DNA from: RAM1 sp040376925
Lineage (GTDB): Bacteria; Pseudomonadota; Gammaproteobacteria; Burkholderiales; Burkholderiaceae_C
Assembly: GCA_040376925.1 (NCBI GenBank)
Contig: JBEIPU010000054.1
Location: 1-23,393, forward strand
Direction of reading: 5' to 3'
DNA length: 23,393 nt
The notes below the pieces were generated by a model that made no database searches, was not told the origin of the DNA, and worked only from the letters and a program-made list of their open reading frames with translations. The position numbers and the translations under genes are program-made. Positions 8,040 to 15,076 of this stretch are shown here, in pieces (position 1 is the stretch's first letter; each line of letters starts with the position of its first letter).

Positions 8040-9041
8040 TCAGGCGAAGTTCTCGGTGTCCACCTCGCTCGTGGCCTGCGCGTCATAGCGCGGGCCCGAC
8101 ACGGTCTGCTGGTTGATCAGCGCATCCACCTGGGCCAGCACCTGCGGGCTGAGCGTGATGGCGGCGGCCGCGATGTTGTCACGCAGGTGAGCTTCATTCG
8201 TGGTGCCGGGGATGGCCACGATGTGCGGCGCCTGGTGCAGCAGCCAGGCCAGGGCCAGCTGCGCGGGCGTACAGCCCAGCGCGTTGGCCAGGGCCGTGTA
8301 GCCCTTGAGCAGCGCGAGGTTGGCCGGGTAATGCTCGGGCTTGAAGCGCGGCATGCCGCGGCGGATGTCGCCCGCAGGCAGCGCGTTCACATCCGTGACT
8401 GTGCCGCACAGGTAGCCGCGCGCCACGGGGCTGAAGGCCACAAACGCCGTGCCCAGCTCGCGGCAGGCGTCCAGTACGGCAATCTCGGCATTGCGCGACC
8501 ACAGTGAATATTCCGTCTGCACCGCGGCGATCGGGTGCACCGCATGTGCGCGGCGCAGCGTGGCGGCCGACACTTCGCTCAGTCCAATGCTGCGCACCTG
8601 GCCGCGCTCGACCATGCGCGACATCTCGCCCACGCTGTCCTCAATTGGCACCTTCTTGTCCCAGCGGTGCAGGTAATACAGGTCGATCACATCCGTCTTC
8701 AGCCGGCGCAGGCTGTTTTCGCATTCGCGGCGCAGGGTGTCAGGCCGCCCGTCGATCACGCGCGTCATCTTGCCGTCCACCGGGATGATGGCCATGCCGC
8801 ATTTGCTGGCCAGCGTGAAGCGGCTGCGGTGCCTGGCCAGCACCGCACCCACGCGCTCTTCATTGCGGCCGCCGCCATACAGCGTGGCCGTGTCAAAAAA
8901 GTCGTAGCCCGCGTCCAGCGCACCCAGCAGCACGCGCTCGCCCTGCTCCGCGCTGGCGGCGGGGCCATAGGCATGGTCCAGGTTCATGCAGCCCAGGCCA
9001 ATGGGCTGGACTTTGAATTCACCTACGTTGCGTTGAATCAC
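8040..9041 (-). CDS. Aldo/keto reductase at the end of the pmd operon
   Basis: A 333-residue NADPH-dependent oxidoreductase of the AKR superfamily, built as a TIM barrel. The tetrad is visible: Asp50 and Tyr55 (FFDTATLYG), Lys80 (LASKCG) and His125 (YYLHRWD). The cofactor-binding C-terminal region (IPGTTNEAHLRDNI) is present. It starts with GTG, and its start overlaps the pmdC stop by 4 bases (GTGA), so it is translationally coupled to the CHMS dehydrogenase gene. It converges on the 7TM-GGDEF gene with 7 bases between the stops. The substrate is unknown. Reduction of an aromatic aldehyde feeding into protocatechuate, or of a pathway semialdehyde, would fit the position but is inference. An AKR is not part of the standard 4,5-cleavage pathway. 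Confidence 0.88.
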   Translation of the reverse strand: MIQRNVGEFKVQPIGLGCMNLDHAYGPAASAEQGERVLLGALDAGYDFFDTATLYGGGRNEERVGAVLARHRSRFTLASKCGMAIIPVDGKMTRVIDGRPDTLRRECENSLRRLKTDVIDLYYLHRWDKKVPIEDSVGEMSRMVERGQVRSIGLSEVSAATLRRAHAVHPIAAVQTEYSLWSRNAEIAVLDACRELGTAFVAFSPVARGYLCGTVTDVNALPAGDIRRGMPRFKPEHYPANLALLKGYTALANALGCTPAQLALAWLLHQAPHIVAIPGTTNEAHLRDNIAAAAITLSPQVLAQVDALINQQTVSGPRYDAQATSEVDTENFA

Positions 9042-9985
9042 GACAGCTGTTGCTCCAACTGGTGCAATACCTGGTAGCAGGGCAACACCCGGGCCACGCT
9101 CGCATTGGGCTCGCGCCCCTCCTTGATCGCCGCAAAGAACTCGCGGTCCTGCAGCTCGATGCCATTCATGCTCACGTCCACCTTGCTCACGTCGATCTTT
9201 TCTTCCTTGCCGTTGAACAGGTCGTCGTAGCGCGCGATGTAGGTCGCTGTGTCGCCGATGTAGCGGAAGAACGTGCCCAGCGGGCCGTCATTGTTGAAGC
9301 TCAAACTCAACGTGCAGATCGCGCCGTTGGCCGCCTGCAGCTGGATGCTCATGTCCATGGCAATGCCCAGCGCGGGGTGGATCGGGCCCTGGATGGCGTT
9401 GGCTTTCACGATGGGGCTGCCGCACTGGTAGGCAAACAGGTCCACCGTGTGAGCGGCGTGGTGCCACAGCAGGTGGTCCGTCCAGCTGCGCGGCTGGCCC
9501 AGCGCGTTCATGTTGGTGCGGCGGAAGAAGTACGTCTGCACGTCCATCTGCTGGATGTTGAACTCACCCGCCTTGATTTTCTTGTGCACGTACTGGTGGC
9601 TGGGGTTGAATCGACGCGTGTGGCCGCACATCGCCACCAGGCCGCTGGCTTTGGCCTTGGCCACCACCTCTTCGCCGTCTTTCAGCACATCGCAAAGTGG
9701 AATTTCCACCTGCACATGCTTGCCCGCGGCCAGGCAGGCCAGCGTTTGCGATGCGTGCATCTGCGTGGGCGTGCACAGGATGACGGCGTCCACTTCTTTG
9801 AGCGCCAGGCTTTCGGCCAGGTCGGTGGTCACGTGGCCAATGCCGTACTTGGCGGCCACCTCCCTGGTCTTGTCCAGCTCGCGGCCGATCACGCTCACGC
9901 ATTCCACGCCGTCGATCAGCTTGATGGCGTCCAGGTGCTTGGTGCCGAAGGCACCGGCGCCCGCCAGGGCTACTTTGATGGTCAT
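9038..9985 (-). CDS. pmdC: 4-carboxy-2-hydroxymuconate-6-semialdehyde dehydrogenase (PmdC/LigC)
   Basis: A 315-residue Gfo/Idh/MocA-family enzyme that oxidises the cyclic hemiacetal form of CHMS to 2-pyrone-4,6-dicarboxylate with NAD(P)+. The N-terminal Rossmann motif is GAGAFGTKHLDAI (about 8-20). ILCTPTQMHASQT and HVQVEIPL follow, the latter in the position where most family members have EKP. The C-terminal half has long stretches that I recall as highly conserved in LigC (QQMDVQTYFFRRTNMNA, SWTDHLLWHHAAHTVDLFAY, SLSFNNDGPLGTFFRYI). Its start is 3 bases after the pmdB stop and its stop overlaps the aldo/keto reductase start. Length and sequence are full-size for the family. Confidence 0.95.
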   Translation of the reverse strand: MTIKVALAGAGAFGTKHLDAIKLIDGVECVSVIGRELDKTREVAAKYGIGHVTTDLAESLALKEVDAVILCTPTQMHASQTLACLAAGKHVQVEIPLCDVLKDGEEVVAKAKASGLVAMCGHTRRFNPSHQYVHKKIKAGEFNIQQMDVQTYFFRRTNMNALGQPRSWTDHLLWHHAAHTVDLFAYQCGSPIVKANAIQGPIHPALGIAMDMSIQLQAANGAICTLSLSFNNDGPLGTFFRYIGDTATYIARYDDLFNGKEEKIDVSKVDVSMNGIELQDREFFAAIKEGREPNASVARVLPCYQVLHQLEQQLS

Positions 9986-9988
9986 TGC

Positions 9989-10840
9989 TCAGTTCTCCAG
10001 AATCAGGTGGCCTACCGCCGTATTCGACGCAGGCACATGGTAGAAGCGGTGCTTGACGGTGGGCTTGGGCCCACCGGCCAGATCGGCCATGGCACCGCGC
10101 GCGATCAGCCACATCACCAGCTCGATGCCTTCACTGCCGGCCTCGCGCACATAGTCGATGTGCGGCACGGCAGCCTGGCCTTCGGGGTCGGCAACCATGC
10201 GGTCCAGGAAGGCGTTGTCAAACGCCTTGTTGATCAGGCCGGCGCGCGGGCCCTGCAGCTGGTGGCTCATGCCGCCCGTGCCCCAGATGTGCACGTTCAG
10301 GTCTTCGTCATAGCTTTCAATCGCCTTGCGGATCGCCTTGCCCAGGTTCAGGCAGCGCTGGCCGCTGGGCACGGGGTACTGAACCACGTTCACTGCAAAC
10401 GGGATCACCGGGCACGGCCATTCCTGCGGCTGGCCGCACATCAGGCTCAGGGGTACGGTCAGGCCGTGGTCCACATCCATCTTGTTCACGATGGTCAGGT
10501 CAAAGTCCTGCTGGATCACGCTTTGCGCAATGTGCGCGGCCAGGGGCGCATGGCCCTGCACGCGCGGCACAGGGCGCGGGCCCCAGCCTTCGTCGGCGGG
10601 GGTGTAGCTGTCGGCCGTGCCGATGGCAAAGGTCGGAATCATGTCCAGGCTGAACGCCGTGGCATGGTCGTTGAACACCAGGAAGATGACGTCGGGCTTG
10701 TTGTCCTTCATCCACTGCTTGGAGTATTCATAGCCCTGGAACACCGGCTGCCAGTAGGGCTCGGCTGTCTTGCCCAGGTCCAGCGCCGCGCCGATAGCAG
10801 GCACGTGCGATGTGTAGACGCTTGCGGTGATGCGGGCCAT
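9989..10840 (-). CDS. pmdB: Protocatechuate 4,5-dioxygenase beta (catalytic) subunit (PmdB/LigB)
   Basis: A 283-residue type II (LigB-family) extradiol dioxygenase subunit that binds the non-haem Fe(II). With PmdA it opens protocatechuate between C4 and C5 to give CHMS. Residues corresponding to the iron ligands and catalytic base of LigB are visible: His12 (YTSHVPA), His59 (FNDHAT), Glu240 (GSEGIELVMW) and the base His193 (GTGGMSHQLQGPR). The last three are each two positions lower than in the Sphingobium enzyme. The ATG overlaps the last base of the pmdA stop (TAATG), so the two subunits are translated in a coupled way, as expected for an alpha/beta complex. Downstream, pmdC begins after 3 bases. 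Confidence 0.97.
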   Translation of the reverse strand: MARITASVYTSHVPAIGAALDLGKTAEPYWQPVFQGYEYSKQWMKDNKPDVIFLVFNDHATAFSLDMIPTFAIGTADSYTPADEGWGPRPVPRVQGHAPLAAHIAQSVIQQDFDLTIVNKMDVDHGLTVPLSLMCGQPQEWPCPVIPFAVNVVQYPVPSGQRCLNLGKAIRKAIESYDEDLNVHIWGTGGMSHQLQGPRAGLINKAFDNAFLDRMVADPEGQAAVPHIDYVREAGSEGIELVMWLIARGAMADLAGGPKPTVKHRFYHVPASNTAVGHLILEN

Positions 10841-11229
10841 TATTTCTTTTCTCCCACGTAACGATTGCCTTCAACCGGGCGGCCGCCGCCGATCATCATG
10901 TTGCGGTATTCCTCTTCGCTCATGCCCGTCATGCTGCCGGCCATCTGCTGGAAGCTCTTGCCGTCCGTCGCGCCGATCTTGGCCAGAAAGTAGATGTTGC
11001 CGCCCAGGGCAATGCAGCGGTTCAGGTCCCGCGCCAGCACCGCCTGCTTCTGCTCCTCGGTCATGGCCCATTCGTCCAGGTAGGCGCGCTCGTCGGCCTT
11101 GAACCGCGCGCGGTTGTCGGCCTTCATCAGGCTCATGCAGAACTGGTTGAGCCAGTAGCCCTTGCGCGATTGCTCGGCGTCAAAGATCGTCGTGCCAGGC
11201 ACGTCCAGGTAGGGTTTGTCGAGTGGCAT
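10840..11229 (-). CDS. pmdA: Protocatechuate 4,5-dioxygenase alpha subunit (PmdA/LigA)
   Basis: A 129-residue small subunit that covers the active site of the catalytic subunit. The start at 11229 (MPLDKPYLDVPGT) is chosen because GGGGAGAC lies upstream and the sequence before it belongs to the end of pmdD in another frame; the longer open frame reaching 11337 is not supported. The LigA-type core is clear: GYWLNQFCMSLMKADNRARF, then DLNRCIALGGNIYFLAKIGATDG, and the C-terminal MTGMSEEEYRNMMIGGGRP. It follows pmdD after 4 bases and overlaps pmdB by one base. Confidence 0.96.
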   Translation of the reverse strand: MPLDKPYLDVPGTTIFDAEQSRKGYWLNQFCMSLMKADNRARFKADERAYLDEWAMTEEQKQAVLARDLNRCIALGGNIYFLAKIGATDGKSFQQMAGSMTGMSEEEYRNMMIGGGRPVEGNRYVGEKK

Positions 11230-11233
11230 CGTT

Positions 11234-12160
11234 TCAGTCTCCCCAGTAGAGGCGCGTGGGATTGTCCACCAGCAGCTTTTGCTGGAGTTCCGCCGTGACG
11301 GCAATGTGCGGGATGAAATCCACCAGCAACCCATCATCGGGCATATGGTCTTTCAGGTTCGGGTGCGGCCAGTCGGTACCCCACAGCACGCGGTCGGGGA
11401 AGGTTTCCACCACCTGGCGCGCAAACGGGATCACGTCGCGGTAAGCATGGCGCTCGCCGTCCAGGGCGCTGGGGCCGGTCACGCTCAGTCGCTCGGGGCA
11501 GCTCACCTTGCTCCACACGTTGGTGTGCTCGCGCATGAACTTCATGAACAGCGCAAACTCGGGCCCGTCCACCGGCTTGGTCACGTCGGGGCGGCCCATG
11601 TGGTCCACCACCACCGTGGTGGGCAGCGCCGTAAAAAAGTCCCACAGCTCGGGCAGGTCCACCGCCTCGAAGTAGATCACCACATGCCAGCCCATCGGCT
11701 TGATGCGGTTGGCAATCTCTATCAGCTCGTCCTTGGGGGTGAAGTCCACCAGCCGCTTGACGAAGTTGAAGCGCACGCCCCGCACACCGGCTGCGTGCAT
11801 GGCCTGCAGTTCTTCGTCGGTCACGCTGCGTTTGACGGTGGCCACGCCGCGGGCCTTGCCATTGGAATGCTGCAGCGCGTCCACCAGCGCGCGGTTGTCC
11901 GCGCCGTGGCAGGTGGCTTGCACGATCACGTTCTTGTCAAAGCCCAGGTGGTCGCGCAGCGCAAACAGCTGCGCCTTGCTGGCGTCGCAAGGCGTGTACT
12001 TGCGCTCGGGCGCATACGGGAATTCTGCGCCCGGGCCGAACACATGGCAGTGTGCGTCCACACTGCCCGGGGGCAGCTTGAAGGCCGGCTTGCTGGGGCC
12101 GGTGTACCAGTCGAGCCAGCCAGGGGTTTTGGTGAAATCACCGCTTGTGGGTTTGCTCAT
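11234..12160 (-). CDS. pmdD: 2-pyrone-4,6-dicarboxylate hydrolase (PmdD/LigI)
   Basis: A 308-residue amidohydrolase-superfamily (Amidohydro_2) enzyme that opens PDC to 4-oxalomesaconate. The motif DAHCHVFGPG puts His37 and His39 at the end of strand 1. VVVDHMGRPD carries the conserved mid-barrel His. WGTDWPHPN carries the catalytic Asp, residue 263 here, at strand 8. LigI is unusual in the superfamily in needing no divalent metal, which is family knowledge and not visible here. The gene starts 8 bases after the pmdF stop and ends 4 bases before pmdA, so it is firmly inside the operon. Confidence 0.95.
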   Translation of the reverse strand: MSKPTSGDFTKTPGWLDWYTGPSKPAFKLPPGSVDAHCHVFGPGAEFPYAPERKYTPCDASKAQLFALRDHLGFDKNVIVQATCHGADNRALVDALQHSNGKARGVATVKRSVTDEELQAMHAAGVRGVRFNFVKRLVDFTPKDELIEIANRIKPMGWHVVIYFEAVDLPELWDFFTALPTTVVVDHMGRPDVTKPVDGPEFALFMKFMREHTNVWSKVSCPERLSVTGPSALDGERHAYRDVIPFARQVVETFPDRVLWGTDWPHPNLKDHMPDDGLLVDFIPHIAVTAELQQKLLVDNPTRLYWGD

Positions 12161-12168
12161 GGCGGCTT

Positions 12169-12852
12169 TCAGTCGATGTAGCGAAGGCCGGCTTTTTCCA
12201 GCGGCTCTCGCATCTTGTACATGTCCAGCCCCAGGATGCCGCTGGCCAGCTTGTCACGCTTTTCGCCCTCGTTGGCTTCGCGTGCGCGCGCGGCGTCCAG
12301 CGTCTTTTGGGCCAGCGCCTTGGGCACTACCACCACGCCGTCGTCGTCAGCCACCACGGCGTCACCGGGGTTGACGATCATGCCTGCGCACACCACGGGG
12401 ATGTTGACCGAGCCGAGGGTCGCCTTGATGGTGCCCTTGCTGCTGATGGCCTTGCTCCACACAGGGAAGCCCATCTCCGTCAGCGTCTTCACGTCGCGCA
12501 CACCGGCGTCGATGATCAGCGCGCGGGCGCCCCGCGCCGTGAAGCTCGTGGCCAGCAGATCGCCAAAGTAGCCATCGGTGCATTCGGCGGTAATGGCGGC
12601 CACGACGATGTCACCGGGCTGGATCTGCTCGGCCACGACATGCATCATCCAGTTGTCACCGGGGTGCAGCAGCACGGTCACGGCCGTGCCGCTGACCTGG
12701 GCGCCTGCATAGATGGGCCGCATGTAGGGCTTCATCAGGCCGACACGGCCCATGGCTTCGTGGACCGTGGCTGAGCCCAGGGCTGCCAGCCCCTCGGTGG
12801 CCGCGCGGTCGGCGCGGGTGATGTTGCGGTAGACAACGCCTAGTTCGTGCAT
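12169..12852 (-). CDS. pmdF: 4-carboxy-4-hydroxy-2-oxoadipate aldolase (PmdF/LigK)
   Basis: A 227-residue class II aldolase of the HMG/CHA aldolase (RraA-like) fold. It cleaves CHA to pyruvate and oxaloacetate and usually also decarboxylates oxaloacetate. The active-site loop is visible: GDLLA with Asp98, followed by the Arg119-Asp120 pair in DAGVRDVKTL, which binds substrate and Mg2+. The start at 12852 (MHELGVVYRNITRAD) is chosen because AAAAGGAG lies upstream and the length equals that of LigK. The frame stays open further upstream through the palindromic element, but that extension is low-complexity Arg/Ala sequence and is rejected. A 361-bp gap separates it from pmdE, the only large gap in the operon. 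Confidence 0.95.
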   Translation of the reverse strand: MHELGVVYRNITRADRAATEGLAALGSATVHEAMGRVGLMKPYMRPIYAGAQVSGTAVTVLLHPGDNWMMHVVAEQIQPGDIVVAAITAECTDGYFGDLLATSFTARGARALIIDAGVRDVKTLTEMGFPVWSKAISSKGTIKATLGSVNIPVVCAGMIVNPGDAVVADDDGVVVVPKALAQKTLDAARAREANEGEKRDKLASGILGLDMYKMREPLEKAGLRYID

Positions 12853-12950
12853 TTCTTCTCTCCTTTTCTGGTTGTTCTTGCGGCTTGTTGCATTCGTAAC
12901 ACCGCGCGGCAAAGCCAAGGTTGGCGTTCGACCGTTGGAGTGCCCACACT

Positions 12951-13189
12951 CGGCTTCGCGGCAGGCGGTGCCCGGCGGGGGCGATCTCTGCGGTGGCGAG
13001 AAGCGCAGGGGGGAGTGTCGGCGCGCGCAGCGCGCGTCGTGACATGCTCGCCGCGGCTGTTTGAGCGCAGCGCGAAGCGCGTAGCGAGTTCCGCGGCGCG
13101 ACCGACTCCCGAGCATCGCAGCGGAGTTTTCGCGCAGCGAAAACCACCGCAGTGTGAGCCCCCGCCGGGCACCGCCTGCCGCGAAGCCG
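12951..13189. repeat. 239-bp palindromic element with 32-bp perfect inverted arms, inside the pmd operon
   Basis: The outer arms are 12951-12982 and 13158-13189, exact reverse complements over 32 bases, beginning CGGCTTCGCGGCAGG on the left. Inside them, after a symmetric 5-base internal loop on each side, a further 9-bp pair follows (CTGCGGTGG at 12988-12996 with CCACCGCAG at 13144-13152). The core holds smaller hairpins with GCA loops: GCGCGC-GCA-GCGCGC at 13021-13035, and an 8-bp stem at 13126-13133/13137-13144 that competes with the 9-bp pair at base 13144. Other complementary segments are 13011-13016 with 13105-13110, and 13044-13050 with 13110-13116. No target-site duplication is seen. 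There is no credible gene inside. It fills most of the gap between pmdE and pmdF. The structure resembles intergenic palindromic repeats or a MITE. Genome copy number is unknown. Confidence 0.9.
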
Positions 13190-13213
13190 CGAGAGAGAAA
13201 ATACAAGGCACGC

Positions 13214-14248
13214 TCAACGCCCCCCAGCCTTCAACCTGGCATCCAGCCGCGAAAACACCCGCCGCACATTACCCTCATAAATCTGGTGTTTGTCGTCAGC
13301 GCTCAATATCTTCGAAGCCTCGATGTACCGCTTGGTGTCGTCGTAATAGTTGCCCGTGGTCGGGTCTATCCCGCGCACCGCCCCGATCATTTCAGAAGCA
13401 AACAGGACGTTCTTGACCGGGATCACGGTATTGAGCAGATCAATGCCCGGCTGGTGGTACACGCAGGTGTCAAAGTAGATGTTGTTCAGCACATGGTCTT
13501 CCAGCAGCGGGCGCTTCATCTCCTGCGCCAGGCCACGGAAACGGCCCCAGTGGTAGGGCACCGCGCCGCCGCCGTGCGGGATCAGGAACTTGAGCGTGGG
13601 GAAATCCTTGAACAGGTCGCCCTGGATGCACTGCATGAAGGCCGTGGTGTCGGCGTTCAGGTAATGCGCGCCGGTGGTGTGAAAGCACGCATTGCAGCTG
13701 GTGGACACATGGATCATGGCCGGCAGGTCGTACTCCACCATTTTTTCGTAGATGGGGTACCAGTGCCTGTCGGTCAGCGGCGGGCTGGTCCAGTGGCCGC
13801 CTGAGGGATCGGGGTTCAGGTTGATGCCGACGGCGCCATATTCCTTGACGCACTTTTCCAGCTCGGGGATGCAGGTGGCCGGGTCCACGCCCGGGCTTTG
13901 CGGCAGCATGGCCACAGGCACAAAATTGTCGGGGAACAGGGTGGACACCCGGTAGCACAGCTCGTTGCAGATGGCCGCCCAGGTGCTGGAAACGTTGAAG
14001 TCCCCAATGTGGTGGGCCATGAAGCTGGCACGCGGGCTGAACAGCGTGATGTCGCTGCCGCGCTCTTTCATGAGCTTGAGCTGGTTGGTCGCTATGCTCT
14101 CGCGCAGCTCGTCGTCGCTGATCTTCAGGTCGGCGGCTTTGGGCATGACCGACGCGTCCTTGATGCCTGCGATCTGTGCGTTGCGCCAGGTCTCCAATGC
14201 CTTGGGCGCGGTGGTGTAGTGGCCGTGGCAGTCGATGATGAGTGACAT
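13214..14248 (-). CDS. pmdE: 4-oxalomesaconate hydratase (PmdE/LigJ)
   Basis: A 344-residue Amidohydro_2-family enzyme that adds water to the isomerised OMA product to form CHA. The N-terminus MSLIIDCHGHYTTAP gives the metal-binding HxH pair (His8, His10). FLIPHGGGAVPYHWGRF and LFASEMIGAVRG are conserved LigJ-type segments, the latter replacing the usual strand-8 Asp motif. The start at 14248 is supported by AGAGGAAG just upstream and by the usual length of about 340 residues; an in-frame upstream extension to 14431 runs into the preceding gene and is rejected. It begins 28 bases after the ModA-like gene, and its stop lies 24 bp from the palindromic element. Confidence 0.93.
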   Translation of the reverse strand: MSLIIDCHGHYTTAPKALETWRNAQIAGIKDASVMPKAADLKISDDELRESIATNQLKLMKERGSDITLFSPRASFMAHHIGDFNVSSTWAAICNELCYRVSTLFPDNFVPVAMLPQSPGVDPATCIPELEKCVKEYGAVGINLNPDPSGGHWTSPPLTDRHWYPIYEKMVEYDLPAMIHVSTSCNACFHTTGAHYLNADTTAFMQCIQGDLFKDFPTLKFLIPHGGGAVPYHWGRFRGLAQEMKRPLLEDHVLNNIYFDTCVYHQPGIDLLNTVIPVKNVLFASEMIGAVRGIDPTTGNYYDDTKRYIEASKILSADDKHQIYEGNVRRVFSRLDARLKAGGR

Positions 14249-14276
14249 GTCTTCCTCTTTCCTTCCTTGATTCTGT

Positions 14277-14966
14277 TCAGGCGGGCTCCATGCCCTGGCG
14301 CCTCTTGGCGGCGGCAGCCGCCGGCGCGGCCATGAAGGCCAGCATCGCACGGGCCTGGTCGGCCTGCTGTGCTGTGGCGGCGATACCCCCCGAGAACGTC
14401 GTGATGATCTGGATGGCCGCCGGCAGGGCACCTACGATGGTGATGCCGTCCACATGGATCAGCTCGCTGAGCTGCTGAAAGCCCAACGCCACCTCGCCAC
14501 GCGCCACCAGCGAGCCCACCGGCACGCCCGGCGGCGCCTGCACCATGCGCGGCCTGATCTGGTCTGCGATGCCCCAGCACTCAAACAGCGCGGCCAGCGC
14601 CACGCCGCTGGGCCCGGTGGAATAGCTGATGCTGGGGGCAGCCAGCACGGCAGCGCGCAGGGCGTCTTCGCTGCCGATGTCGGGCAGTGCATCGCCCGCC
14701 TTCACCGCCACGGCCACGCCCGAGCGCACCAGGTCCACCCGGCTGCGCGGCTGCACATGCCCCGCAGCGGCCAGCTTGTCGATCGCATCCGACGCCAGGA
14801 TCACCACGTCAAACGCCTCGCCCGCCTGCACCCGCTTGGCCGCGTCCACGCCGCCGACAGATTCGATTTCAGCGCGCACGCCGGTCTGCTGCTCAAATGC
14901 CGCCGCCAGCTCCGCCAGCACCTGGCGCGTTGCCATGGACGAGATACCCTTGATCACATTGCTCAT
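14277..14966 (-). CDS. ModA-like substrate-binding-fold protein without signal peptide, first gene of the pmd operon
   Basis: A 229-residue protein with the type II periplasmic-binding fold of the ModA (molybdate-binding) group: an N-terminal strand and helix IKGISSMATRQVLAELAAAFEQQTG, FDVVILASDAIDKLAAAG, RSGVAVAVKAG, SISYSTGPSGVALAALFECWG, and GEVALGFQQLSELIHVDG. Unlike true ABC-type binding proteins it has no signal peptide or lipobox; the first strand starts at residue 4, so it should be cytosolic. No ABC permease or ATPase is nearby. No strong Shine-Dalgarno is visible at 14966, but the fold requires this start. It occupies the head of the operon, where Comamonas pmd operons carry pmdU and pmdK. 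Function is unknown; a ligand sensor or a co-opted isomerase are guesses. Confidence 0.8.
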   Translation of the reverse strand: MSNVIKGISSMATRQVLAELAAAFEQQTGVRAEIESVGGVDAAKRVQAGEAFDVVILASDAIDKLAAAGHVQPRSRVDLVRSGVAVAVKAGDALPDIGSEDALRAAVLAAPSISYSTGPSGVALAALFECWGIADQIRPRMVQAPPGVPVGSLVARGEVALGFQQLSELIHVDGITIVGALPAAIQIITTFSGGIAATAQQADQARAMLAFMAAPAAAAAKRRQGMEPA

Positions 14967-15014
14967 GCGCTGATTGTGGGCAGCACCACCGCATGGTGGA
15001 AGCCATGCCCCCCA

Positions 15015-15049
15015 CTACCAGCTATAGCACTTCGGCATAATTGCTACCA
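15015..15049. promoter_or_regulatory. LysR-type operator region between the pmd operon and its regulator
   Basis: The 110-bp divergent gap holds TAT-N11-ATA (15023-15039), a classic LysR T-N11-A box. It overlaps an inverted TAGCA/TGCTA pair (15025-15029 and 15042-15046, 12 bases apart). CTACCA is repeated at 15015 and 15044. These motifs sit 49-83 bases upstream of the first gene of the operon (start 14966) and just upstream of the regulator ATG (15077), where an autoregulated activator would bind. No confident -10/-35 pair was assigned. Confidence 0.5.
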
Positions 15050-15076
15050 AGTTATTCAAACCTTTGGCAACCCGGC

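Noticed and set aside
9050..10861. A 603-codon open frame on the plus strand
   Set aside because: It lies antisense to pmdC and pmdB, which have clear family matches and active-site residues. Its translation is rich in His/Ala/Val/Gly with no domain, a by-product of high GC content.
11230..11337. Longer N-terminus for PmdA
   Set aside because: The added residues are the 3' end of pmdD read in another frame. The shorter start has a Shine-Dalgarno and gives the typical LigA N-terminus.
12951..13189. CRISPR array or complete insertion sequence
   Set aside because: There is one inverted pair, not regularly spaced direct repeats, and no transposase or target-site duplication is visible.
12853..13206. 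N-terminal extension of pmdF, or a small gene, in the pmdE-pmdF gap
   Set aside because: The frame is open only because the palindromic element has few stops. The translated residues are Arg/Ala/Pro-rich, and the normal pmdF start has a good ribosome-binding site and gives the family length.
14986..14999. Hairpin CCACC-GCAT-GGTGG upstream of the ModA-like gene
   Set aside because: The arms are only 5 bp and nothing links it to regulation; it could easily occur by chance in this base composition.
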